A stretch of 64,000 bases of DNA from Flabesymbios commensalis (Eukaryota; Annelida; Polychaeta; Terebellida; Flabelligeridae), in assembly GCA_964017125.1 (NCBI GenBank), contig OZ024914.1:16495420-16559419 (forward strand), written 5' to 3'. Within the stretch, counting starts at the first letter, position 1. Each line of letters begins with the position of its first letter. This document shows positions 10,001 through 18,900 of this stretch, one piece after another. A program made the translations under genes and the position numbers. The notes beneath the pieces were generated by a model. That model had not been told where the DNA came from. It saw nothing but the letters and a program-made list of their open reading frames with translations, and did not search any database.

Positions 10001-11988
10001 TCAAGCGATGATTTTATAGCTGTTGAAGAAAGGTAAATATTCACATGTATTGCTTGTTTTGATAGCTCGTATAAATATTTTGCAACATAAAATATTAATT
10101 GTAATCCTAAACTAAATATGTATAACAAAAGCTTTGATATATTTTATTTTGAGAACATTTATTAATGACGACCAGGTTATTTTTACTGCTTTGCCTAACT
10201 CATCTTTCTCATGTCTGCAATGAGGGTATTGGAGATATAGCCATATGTTCTGTGGCAGTGATATAATGTGATTTTTACTATTATAGCCTAATCTTTGCAT
10301 ATTTTCAGACCTGCCATAGCTCGCCTGTACTCCCTGTCATACCTCTGGTACAGTTCTGTGGCTGTCCTGATCGTGTGTGGTGTGGGGCTACCTGTAAGCT
10401 TTATAACAGGTAAGATGGGAAAGCAAACTCGAAATATTGACCCATTGTTGGTATACTGTTGGCCAACCGTCTTCGCCGCTGGGCCAACAATATACCAACA
10501 TTGAGTCAATGTCTCGTGTCTGCACTCAGTACAGGAAAAAACAGAAAAAGTTAGTGCTCACTGAGAATGGAAGAGCGGTTTCAAAATGTTTCTAATACTG
10601 GACATGAAACAGAAAATAGTGTGTATTTAACCCTTGAAGCGCTGAGATATTTTTATATATACCAAGAGATAATGGTAAATGTCTTAGTTAGCTCTTTCTG
10701 CTTCATTTGGATATGTCATGGGTCTACAGCTATTATAAATATTTTACTCTTTCAGTGCAGGGATCGACCATAAAATCGGAATCTGGCGTCTATAGACGTC
10801 AGATTATGACGTCTAAAATTGGTCCCCGGGCTGAAAGGGATAAGAACCATTGCTATGTTTTCTGATGCCGGAAAATTAATATTGTAGATACCTAAATCTG
10901 ACTCACTATCTACGATAGGTAGGCTATATTCCATCATAGACATAAATCAACATTTACAATTAATACAATAATTTGAAGGTAACAATGACAATATCACGAT
11001 CACTTATTTGAAGAGCAATGTATGCACAAATTCATAATTACACCTTGAAAATGAGTTATTTTATTGTGTGTTTTAACAGGAGCGTCTAAACCAGAGGATG
11101 TGGATCCGAGGACGATATCACCTCTATTCCACATAGTGTGTCCATGTCTACCCAACAGGTGGCAGCAGCATCTCAGCTGTGGCGTAGAACACGATGGGGT
11201 GAGTTGTATGTTCAAATATCTCAGTATGTGAGCGATATTGAACCTCGAACCTTAATTTAACCCTTTTACCACTGAAGCCCGTTTTTATGTGCTGAATGCC
11301 ATAGCATTCAGCACATAAAAACGGGCTCCAGTGGTGAAAGGGTTAAAAGATGAGTATAGGCTACATTTAACAAAATATCTAACAAGATATGAACATACGT
11401 GACATCTATGTGGTGATAGCGTTTTTTTTTAAAGAAACATTATTTTCACAAATAGTCTTGACAGATATGCAAATGATTGATTGAAGAAAACGATATCCGA
11501 AATCTGGGCCGAGACAAGTATAGATATAACTGTTGGTCGCAAGTTACACAAACAGTGATTTGTGTAAATTAAGCTTAGACTAATTTTGTGGTGAAAAGTG
11601 TAGCTGCTGTCAAAACATTTGAATCCTGTCAGTGTAACTACATCTTATTCTTTCACGAAATATGTGTAATCATGTAAATGCTTTGTCCCGCTGATATTAG
11701 AGGGTGGTAGATACGAGATGAGAAAATGATGAGAATTTGTAATTATTATAGTTTCTGTTTCTGGTATTTGATGTTACCATGTTACCAAGATTAACATCAT
11801 TTAAGAAAATTACACTACTTATTACCAAATGAATTTTTTTCCAGAAATATACGACGAAAGATGTGGAAGAATGCAAACAACTGAACGATGATCATCACAA
11901 TCCCTTAAAAAATGTGATAGACAGAGGTTCTTCAGACCCAACTAAAGACAATCTTATTAATGACAAGAAAGCAGTTACTTCGTGCTAA
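1065..11988 (+). CDS. SLC5A-family sodium-coupled solute symporter (monocarboxylate/multivitamin transporter type), 3' part
   Basis: Twelve exons with matching phases: 1065-1132, 2336-2490, 3255-3395, 3944-4073, 4620-4708, 5132-5247, 7141-7208, 8627-8713, 9782-10032, 10309-10409, 11080-11198 and 11845-11988 (stop TAA). They give about 489 residues; family members are about 610, so about 120-160 N-terminal residues lie upstream of the window. Diagnostic segments are the helix ending CTFYTTL, then [49 protein letters not shown] and [10 protein letters not shown], typical of SLC5A5/6/8/12 sodium symporters of the plasma membrane. The exon at 9782 carries a loop with possible N-glycosylation sites (NVT, NDT). 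The last exon is a hydrophilic cytosolic tail ending VTSC, which could be a PDZ ligand (guess). Which paralogue it is, and so the substrate, cannot be decided here. Several introns carry MITEs very close to splice sites. Confidence 0.93.
2732..2815. repeat. 84-bp hairpin repeat
   Basis: Two arms of about 34 bases (starting ATATCGTCGCCTCGGAGC) face each other around a ~16-base loop. A relative with related outer sequence occurs at 12530-12612. Intronic; probably a tiny MITE. Confidence 0.7.
2872..3125 (+). mobile_element. GACGTC-hairpin MITE (family B), diverged copy
   Basis: It shares the consensus order CGCTGAAATATT, TATAAACC-GA-GACCAAA, GTCTTAG-TAGCTC, ATACCTATGTTATGGGT and TTACAGTGC, then a hairpin made of TTTAGACGTC and CTGACGTCTAAA arms. 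Length ~250 bp. Ends are decayed relative to the best copy at 61851-62095. Confidence 0.8.
3536..3810 (-). mobile_element. Dimeric tRNA-derived SINE (copy 1)
   Basis: Read on the minus strand, it begins with a tRNA-like head with A-box-like TAGTGGTTAGCACCGC and B-box-like GGGTTCGGTTCCCGG. A ~60-base linker containing GAAACAAAAAATG follows. A second head then reads GGGGAGCCTCCGTGACCGAG with B-box-like GGGCTCGAATTTCG, resembling a tRNA-Ser/Leu. The body continues AACTGGCC-type sequence without open frames. Near-identical architecture at 58190-58503 supports one two-headed family. Confidence 0.8.
4718..4827. mobile_element. ACGTTGG hairpin MITE (family C)
   Basis: Near-perfect inverted repeat: the left end CCCAGCATATACGAGACG pairs with the right end CGTCTCATGTTTGCTGGG, with two internal arms rich in GGCCAACGTTGG and GTAGACGG at the centre. 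It starts 10 bases past the splice donor of the SLC5A exon ending at 4708. Confidence 0.85.
4942..5096 (+). mobile_element. GACGTC-hairpin MITE (family B), internally deleted
   Basis: CAGCGCTGATATATTTG, TATAAACCATGAGACCAAA and the terminal hairpin (GGCGTCTACAGGCGTC) are present. The central block is partly missing and the right end has gone. It sits 36 bases before the exon at 5132. Confidence 0.75.
5307..5423. repeat. 117-bp hairpin repeat
   Basis: Arms of about 45 bases (ATTACACCGTCATCCGAAG and its complement) flank a ~28-base AT-rich loop. Intronic; probably a MITE. No second copy seen. Confidence 0.7.
5470..5700 (+). mobile_element. CTTGAAGTTGTG-hairpin MITE (family A)
   Basis: An AT-rich body with GTGTTTAAACA...AAATTTG leads to a 64-base hairpin (5623-5686): TTTTCACCCACTTGAAG, GTCGCGGTAGCGA as loop, then CTTCAGGTGGGTGAAAA. 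This is the most frequent repeat in the window (about a dozen copies). Confidence 0.8.
5776..5839. repeat. Family A hairpin, variant copy
   Basis: AATATTTACCTGCTTGAAG pairs with CTTCAAGTAGGTAAATATT around a CGCCACCGCGA loop. The loop matches that of other family A copies, the outer arms differ. Confidence 0.75.
6001..6728 (+). mobile_element. GACGTC-hairpin MITE (family B) split by a Harbinger-like MITE
   Basis: TTAACCCTTA at 6001-6010 is the family B left end. Its continuation CAACGCTAAAATATTTTT resumes right after the inserted element (6011-6479) and a repeated TTA. The body and GACGTA hairpin run to AAAGGGCTAA at about 6728. Removing the insert and one TTA gives a standard ~255-bp family B copy. 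Confidence 0.85.
6011..6479. mobile_element. Harbinger-like MITE (family F) with TTA target duplication
   Basis: Inverted ends of ~30 bases (GGCCACTATGGTTTTTTCTC and its partner ending CCGGTGGCC) enclose a T-rich body with GCGCGCGCATT blocks. TTA flanks both ends. Terminal GG, CACTA and a 3-bp TWA-type target fit the PIF/Harbinger superfamily (inference). Second copy at 56558-57186. Confidence 0.85.
6737..7098 (+). mobile_element. Family A MITE with TTAA-CCCTTTG left end
   Basis: TTAA (6733-6736) precedes CCCTTTGTGTGCCAAACACG. The family A hairpin lies at 7004-7072, and the right end reads TTGTTGGGCAAAGGGTAAA. The end sequences form an imperfect terminal inverted repeat. It ends about 40 bases before the SLC5A exon at 7141. 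Confidence 0.8.
7328..7423. repeat. 96-bp hairpin repeat
   Basis: Arms of about 43 bases (TAAAGCCCGAGGAGCTCTAC and its complement) meet at a short GGCCAAAGGCC centre. Near-perfect pairing. Intronic. Confidence 0.75.
7685..8275. repeat. Diverged tandem duplication, unit ~320 bp, two copies
   Basis: TTGGTGTCAATGCCACCTTG starts at 7688 and again at 8010. The following sequence (TGACATGACATCTGG, CAACTCATATTTGACAGCC, AATTATTTAGTTA) recurs in order. Intronic; non-coding in all frames. Confidence 0.85.
8714..9286. other. Intron sequence without a recognised feature
   Basis: AT-rich spacer after the SLC5A donor at 8714. I see no exon, hairpin or repeat copy before the family A element at 9287. Confidence 0.4.
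9287..9538 (+). mobile_element. TTAA-type MITE with GCAAGTCG hairpin (family A relative)
   Basis: The left end is CCCTTAGCCCTTTAAACC and the right end CTTGAAAGGG is followed by TTAA. The internal hairpin at 9448-9512 pairs CATTTTCATCCACTGCAAG with its complement around AATTGCGACAGCAATT. A close sister copy sits at 12778-12995. Confidence 0.8.
9543..9748 (-). mobile_element. Family A MITE, inverted, hairpin incomplete
   Basis: It carries AAATTTTCACCCATTTG with the CGCTACCGCGA loop but lacks the second arm. The rest (TTTAATTTGA, TTTAAACATTCATTT, AGTGATTTGATCAGCTGA, ACGACTATAATC) is the family A body reversed. It abuts the previous MITE at a shared TTAA. Confidence 0.7.
10413..10535. mobile_element. 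ACGTTGG hairpin MITE (family C), diverged
   Basis: Arms with ATTGACCCATTGTTGGTATA and its complement surround GGCCAACCGTCTTCGCCGC. It begins 3-4 bases after the splice donor at 10410. Confidence 0.75.
10627..10843 (+). mobile_element. GACGTC-hairpin MITE (family B)
   Basis: It begins TTAACCCTTGAAGCGCTG and ends GGGCTGAAAGGGATAA. The hairpin arms read GGCGTCTATAGACGTCAG. The central block is partly deleted relative to 6483-6728. Confidence 0.8.
11261..11342. mobile_element. 82-bp palindromic TTAA MITE (family D), copy 1
   Basis: TTAA flanks both ends. The whole element is one near-perfect palindrome: CCCTTTTACCACTGAAGCCC pairs with its complement and closes at GCCATAGC. Copy 2 at 23518-23599 is almost identical, so the pair is recent or conserved. 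Confidence 0.9.
11347..11844. other. Last SLC5A intron, no recognised feature
   Basis: AT-rich sequence leading to the acceptor TTTTTTCCAG at 11844. No exon or repeat copy was recognised. Confidence 0.4.
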
Positions 11989-12107
11989 AATGCAATTAGG
12001 TTATTGTGGGATATTCACTAGAGAAATACGCATATCAACTTGGAACGGCGCGCTGTTTAGTGGTTACAAATAACGTCAATCGCCTTACCTTCATAGCAGG
12101 ATATTGT

Positions 12108-12475
12108 ACAACGAACAAGACAGGTTGACACAATGTTGCTTTAATGTTGGGCCAGTTTAATGTTGGGGCAGCGTTGTAGATGGAGAATCATAAACTCTTT
12201 CAGCGCTGGGACCGTCTTCAGACGTCAGAATCTGACGTCTGTAGACGTCAGATTCTAACGTCTAAAGACGGCCACTGCGCTGAATGGCCGTATACCCACA
12301 TGCCTAACATAGGTGTGCCTAACTAAGGTAGGCATATTCAAATGGAGCGGAGAGAAGCTTACTAAGACATTTATTATTATTTCAAATTGATAAAACCCTT
12401 CGGTCTCCATATTTTATACACAAATATTGTAAGGGTTAAACCAACATTGGGTCAATGTCTGGTGTTTGCATGGAA
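12108..12475. mobile_element. Family C MITE split by a family B MITE
   Basis: Family C sequence (TTAATGTTGGGCCAG, GTTGTAGATGG) stops at about 12186. It resumes at about 12434 with ACCAACATTGGGTCAATGTC. Between them lies an inverted family B element (12190-12432) with CTTTCAGCGCTGGGACCG, the GACGTC hairpin and a right end GTAAGGGTTAA. Confidence 0.8.
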
Positions 12476-12529
12476 GGTGGGAAAAATTCAATCCAACGAC
12501 TGCCCAGCTTGTCTCATGCCTCGTAGAAA

Positions 12530-12612
12530 ATAACGTCCCCTTGGATATGAAAGGGTGTATCGGATACTTTACAAAGTGGCAGATACACCCTTTCATATCG
12601 AAGGCGACGATA
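12530..12612. repeat. 83-bp hairpin repeat
   Basis: GATATGAAAGGGTGTATCG pairs with AGATACACCCTTTCATATC. Outer bases (AACGTCCCCTT against AAGGCGACGAT) pair imperfectly and recall the repeat at 2732-2815. Confidence 0.65.
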
Positions 12613-12777
12613 TGTTTTATAACAGAGTGAACTAGTCTATGCAAGGACTTCCACAGGACAACCCAAAATAAATGCTTAAAAATTAAATATATTGTTATGC
12701 TATCTGACCATTTGAGCACCAATCACGACTGTAATCGTCCCATAACTTTTCATCAGCACTTTTAATGGTGTTTTTAA

Positions 12778-12995
12778 CCCTTTAAGCCCTTACGATGCAT
12801 TAAGATTTAATTTTCCTACAACCAAGGGTTTTGGAATGGAAATTTCAGTGAAACTGGTTTACCAATACATGACAATTTTCTTTAATTTTTCACCCAATTT
12901 AAATCATCATCATCCACTACAAGTCGTGAATTGCGACAGAAATTTGCGGCTTGTAGTGGATGAAGATGACAATGGAAAATTCAGACTTGAAAGGG
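12778..12995 (+). mobile_element. TTAA-type MITE with CAAGTCG hairpin
   Basis: TTAA at 12774-12777 and 12996-12999 flank an element beginning CCCTTTAAGCCCTTACG and ending CTTGAAAGGG. The internal hairpin at about 12905-12970 pairs CATCCACTACAAGTCG with its complement around AATTGCGACAGAAATT. Confidence 0.85.
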
Positions 12996-13599
12996 TTAAG
13001 CCATCAGACGATAGTACATATTAAAGGTTAGACGGGTGTTCACAACTTTTTTTCTCCGTGGTTTATCCATATTTAAGATATTAAGTTTGAATACAAAATT
13101 ATTTACGAGTGTTTTTACGATATTAATTTTGTGATATTTAATGTCATTTGTGTGTAATGATTACATAGGATTTTTTGGAGTTGAGCGTTATCTCAATGGT
13201 GTTCATGTTAATTCTGCCCAATTGAGGACATATAAATAAAATAGGACCAACAATCAGTTTTTGCTTAGTAAGTTGGATTCTAAATAATTGCATGCTATTT
13301 GTGGACTCCTATTTTAAATTGTGGTAAATTTGTCTGGGCCTTATATATAAAATTGTTTCATGTGTTTCCAGATTGTATCAACTGTAGGCCTACAGAGTTT
13401 CAGAACTTGTTTGTAACTAGGACATGATAGCTTTAAATGCCAAGTATGCATGATTTGTGATATTATGTAATGCCGTAGTCCAGTATTATATTAGTTAATT
13501 ATCAGATTATTGTAGATCTCAGGAATAGTTATACAAATGTTTTGTGTTTATTGGGTAGCCTATGCTGGGGCGGCAGTGTACTGGGATGATCTTAAACGT

Positions 13600-13810
13600 T
13601 AAATCACTAAGCGCGACTATAATCGTTTTTAATCTGTTTAGTTAGTCAGTAGAATAACTGATATTCGGAATGAAATATGTATTTGTGAATAAAGAATTAC
13701 AAATGTTTGATCTCAAACTAAACAAATATAAGTAATTTTCACCCACTTGAAGTTGTGGGGCGCGGTAGCGATACACAACTTCAAGTGTGTGAAAATTTAA
13801 ATTGTATTTA
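13600..13810 (+). mobile_element. Family A MITE
   Basis: It starts with AAATCACTAAGCGCGACTAT and carries the hairpin at 13733-13802: TTTTCACCCACTTGAAG, CGCGGTAGCGA loop, CTTCAAGTGTGTGAAAA. Confidence 0.8.
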
Positions 13811-15024
13811 TTATATTTATTTACCGATTTCAGGCTTAAAATGAAGCTGATAGTTAAATATATCTCAACAAGTACAAAAAATGTAGTAAATTAGCAGCTT
13901 AGCTGATATCTTAGCTTTTGGGACGCCTCAGAGCACGGACCTGGGTCATATAGTATAATGTCATATTTTGTTTGTTTAAACGATGATTGTGAAATCAATG
14001 ATAAACCGTCTAAAATATGATAAATATAAAATAGTTTGCTGAACTTGGCGAACTGTTATACTGTATTGTGAATAAAGTGAAAATAATTTTATAAGCCAAT
14101 ATTGACCATAACGTAGCTGTTAGCTAGCGAACTGTTGTGTGAACGCTGTGACAAGCACGCCTGTTTGTGTTGTCAGCAGTTATGAATCGGCGCTGAAGAC
14201 TCGCTCACTGTTTTAATAAATTGTGTAGGCAGAACAGCTGGCTTTTAAAACACGATTTTCTGGAAGAGAACCTAGCAAAGGGGTATTAAATTCTGGGATC
14301 CATAACCTTATCGTGCCATAACCGATCCGTGCTGTAACGATTCGTGATGTAACGATTCGTGCTATAACGATGTTCACTTGTACCAAGATTTTGCTATCAA
14401 ATTTTTATATGTTCACCTGTACTAAGATTTTGATCTCAAATTTTGATATAACTCCACCCTAAACTTCTAGTCAGCAGAAAAAATAGCTGCTGGTCAATTG
14501 GAAAAAAATCAGTGTAGTTCACTTTCCCCAGTCCTACGCGCATTCAAAGCATTTGAATCAAGTGAGTGATTATTTATAGGAACTTCTCCTCCTAAACATG
14601 TCAATATAAATAATACCCATCCATAATAGCGCAATTGAAATAGCTTTGATCTATACAGATAATATCAAGATAACGGAGATCATCTGCATGTTATCTTCCT
14701 TTTTAAAAAATAAAAGTGAATTAAACTGAAATACTTTATCAGCACGGGTCAAGGTCAAAATATACAAGATTTTTTCAAACAAAAACTGTAACCAAAGACA
14801 AAGACACAATGTTGAAAATATGGCTCAAACAACAATTTTACTAAAAATATGTTTTATTTCTTAATGAAAAGTTTTTTATATACAGTTCTGCACTTACTTT
14901 TTCAAAAGTGTGTGGCACTTTTTCAGACTTCAAAAAATTAATATTATCTTGATTACCGGTATTTGCAATGTCAATAATAACAAGAAACTTGATTATAGAT
15001 TTATACGATTGTCTGATTCTATGA

Positions 15025-15150
15025 CATATCTATGGGTCTACGGCCGTTATAAATAGTTTTACTCTTACAGTGCGGGGATCGATTTTAGTCGTCAGAATCT
15101 GACTTCTACAGACGTCAGGACTAAAGTCGATCCCGGAGCTGTAAGGGTTA
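15025..15150 (+). mobile_element. Family B MITE, right half
   Basis: It runs from CATATCTATGGGTCTACGG through TTACAGTGCGGGGATCG and the GACGTC hairpin to GAGCTGTAAGGGTTAA. The left half is missing. Confidence 0.75.
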
Positions 15151-15915
15151 AATACTTCTACCACTACACAGCCACAATAACACACACAGTATGGTGGTAA
15201 CCCTTTACGTACTAGTCACAACTATTGTCATTTCACTATTGGCATCCCCTGAATATGATGTTTCACACTTCCCAGTCATTTACACACACCATATTTTTTA
15301 CTTATGAATGATAAGTTGTCATGTGTAGAACATTTTTAACAGGGGAAATCGTGGTGAACCAGACATTCACAAAAAAGATGGTGAAAAGTTTGTAACAGTT
15401 GTTGAAGGAGATTTATATGCTTTGTTTATTTGCAAGATTCGACAGAAATATAACATGAGATATATTACTAGTTTGAGGTTCCTGGTAGTGAGAAAACTTC
15501 CAAGTGGGTACAAATTTCAAATAGAGCACTTTAAGGACAAATATATCTGAACCATTTAGCCCACAATTAAATATCTGATAATTGAAGAACAAAACATAAG
15601 ATTTTATCTGTGATGGAAACAACTATTATTTTTTGAAACACAGTTCTTCATAATATTATTCTACTTATTTGAGCACACCATTATCAAAATATAAAATACC
15701 AATATGTATTTAAACATGTAAAGTCCTTATTTATTTGATGCTTCCTTGAAATTACTTCACAGGTCCTTATGTAACAGTATATAGTATTGTGTATCAAAAT
15801 TCAGTGGATGATTAAGAAATATGGGTTCTCTTGAATAAGTACATGTAGTATGAACACAACAGGAGACAAAGTAATCCTTTATCATGTTTATAAGGCCACC
15901 TTTTCAGAAATCGGG

Positions 15916-18900
15916 CTAAAGTGATGGTTTTCCTTGCAGTGTCCGTCTTGCCATTTCAAGCGCGCCTTCGTATGTATGATTTCCACCAATGAAACCATTA
16001 GCATGTACAAATATACACTGTGGAATGCCACTTAATTTACTCAGTTCTTCATCGCGAATGCCACACCATTCTTTCAACAAGGATAGTCTACAAACAAACA
16101 AATACCATGTCACATTGAAAAATAAAAAAGTCAACTCCAGATACATACTGACAGTAAACAGACCTAAACATATTTAAGATAGAAAGATAAATGCACAGAA
16201 AATCTGACTCCCAAAAACATATATTGTCACAACATGAACAGAATGGTTCAATTATTTAATATTACCGGGTTTTTTAAATGCAGACTGTATCAATTTATTT
16301 TTTAGACTTAAGCCTCTCTGACATTCTGATAGTATTTTTTATTAACTATTACATTATTATAGTGTCACACATAAAATTAAAATATTGAGAAATCTGTTGT
16401 AAATGTAAGATTGAAAGCTCAAACTATGTAGTGCCATATGATAAGCTTAATGAATGCGAGGTCTAGTAGATCAACTTTAAATACAGGTTGCCAGCTCAGG
16501 GGACAAATTGACAAAGGACTCCTTCATCATGCATTCATTGTAGAAAAAAAAATGGTTCACAAGGTTCAAGATACAAGAATGGTTATTTTCCATCTAGTCC
16601 AACATACCAAACTTTAAAAAAAAAAATTTTAAGTGTTCTGATAAATTTCTCAAGGGTCCGGCAAGTGATTAATCATCCCTCCCCCCTCCCTGTCTGATGC
16701 ATTGATTTTTTATAATGCTGATTGATAGCAGATACTAAAACTGAGCAATTATTTGACATTTATTTTCAATGATTGATATCTAACCTGTTTTCAAATGAGT
16801 GTAAATCCTTAGGGACACATTGTATTCTCCATTTCCCATTTTGGTCTGGATATAGAACAAATTTAGCAGTTGCTTTGTACTGTTCTTCCTCTTCTATGGA
16901 AAACATATGGTCCTTCCAGGGTACTCCACCTTGTGGAAAGAGCACTATCTCACCACTGGGGTCAACCTGTAACATTATACAGTACATGTATGTTAGATCT
17001 ATATGAACATCATCAAGGCTTTACAAACCTTATAGTCCGGAGCCGAGGCAACATAAAAATGACTGCGGGCTACTGGATGTGGCTATGCACAAGTCCAATG
17101 GGCAACTATCAGAAGTGAAATAAATGATTTAAAACAATTAAAATATGACACTCAACATATTGTACTTCATTGTTATCAATGATTATAGTCTGGAATTTGC
17201 ATCTAAACAGCACATTTTTGTTCAAATTGTCAAATGTTGGGACGAGAACAGTATTTATTAAGTCAGTCGTTTTTCGGACAACCTCGCATCACACAGGGCA
17301 TCAGGAGCCATGTCCGGGACTACTACCCCATGCTGTATTTTGTAAAGCCCTGACCAATTGTGAAATGTGGCAGAAAATTGACAGGGCGGTTCAGAAGATG
17401 GGAAAACAGGTGGAAAATCGAGAGAACTTCATGAAAACCAGGAGCACTCTGTGAAAATCGGAAGAACTTTGTGAAAATTAGGAGAATTGCGTGAAAATCG
17501 GGAGACTTGGTGTCCATGTAATTAATTATCTCACCAAGGTAATTTATTTCAATTTTTACCCACTTGAAGTTGTGTCTTATTTTCGTGACCCACAACTTCA
17601 AGTAGCTGACAATTACTCATATTTGTTTAATTTGAGCATAAACATTTACAAATCGTGATGCTTAAACACACATGTCATTCCCAATAACAGTGATTTGTTC
17701 AACTAATAAAACAGATTAAAAACGACAATAGTCGTGATCAGCAGGATAAGGGGTAACAATGTGATCTTTGAGCCAAAAAATTGTAATTTTACATCATAAA
17801 ACGTAATGACTTGGTATTACCATTTCATGTGATCATCTTTTTCCGATCATCTTTGTAACAATCTAGATATACATTGAAGATAATTTAAGCAGTCTGGTTC
17901 AGCAGTAACAGGCCTTGACTGAATCAAATGTTCTCTGCTCATACACTATTTCTGATACTGTTTAACCCCTATGCTGCCGGCACTGTATATATGCATTTTC
18001 AAGTAAATTTCAGACCAAATAAATCCAAAACAAGCTGCTATTTTGTTTTGTGAAAGATGCTTATTTGATCTTATAATTACATTTTTAAGACGTATATTTT
18101 TACATAAATATAATTATTTTTCATCATTTGGAGCTGGAAATTGCGTTAGCAATTCCTACTTCAAATGGATGAAAAATAGTCCTATACAATTCCTGCCATA
18201 ATGGTTGAAAATTGTAAAAACATTTAGCGAAGTGTAGCTCGATGATAAATATTTATCCGCTACACCAACATCGTTTAAAGTAAACCACCCAGCAGACACA
18301 AGACGTTGAATTAATATTGGTTCAACGTTGGTGACGGTTGGTCCAACGTCATAGACGGTGGACCAATGTTCAACCAACATTAATTCAACATCTTGTATCT
18401 GCTGGGCATGTAAGCTGTGGACATGCAATTATCACTTTTCATTTGTGATTTAGAACGATACATATATATGTATACAAAATCTAAAAATAAAAACATATTA
18501 AAATTTTTTTTTTTGTATTTTTATAATGGAATGCTCAACAGTATGTGAGTTATGATTATGAATAATAAACACTAGAATGGATTTTTTTAAATTCAAAAGT
18601 GTTGAAATATTCTTTATTTATTCATTTTATATTTTTAACATACTTCATACTCCTACCAGATTGAGGTCAGACTGACATGGCCTGCCATATGAGAGTGACA
18701 GGAAGTTGGATTCATAGCTCTGCCATGTAACAAAAAACAAAGGAGAGACCTGCTGTGTCAAACCCGCATACAGACTGTACTTTGTACACTACTCACACAG
18801 TCACACAGAATAATATAAAAAAACAACCTCATTTTAATTCCCCAAAAGAGTTTAAAAAATTTAACGTACTTCATAGCGTTTATCCAATGCTTCTTTTACT

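Larger units (their letters stand above)
13000..15915. other. Spacer between the convergent SLC5A and MYG1 genes
   Basis: No gene is seen. The left part should contain the SLC5A 3' UTR; AATAAA-like signals occur near 13235 and 13690. A family A MITE lies at 13600-13810, a short run of TGTAACGATTCGTG repeats at about 14310-14375 and a partial family B MITE at 15025-15150. The right part should hold the MYG1 3' UTR. Confidence 0.5.
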
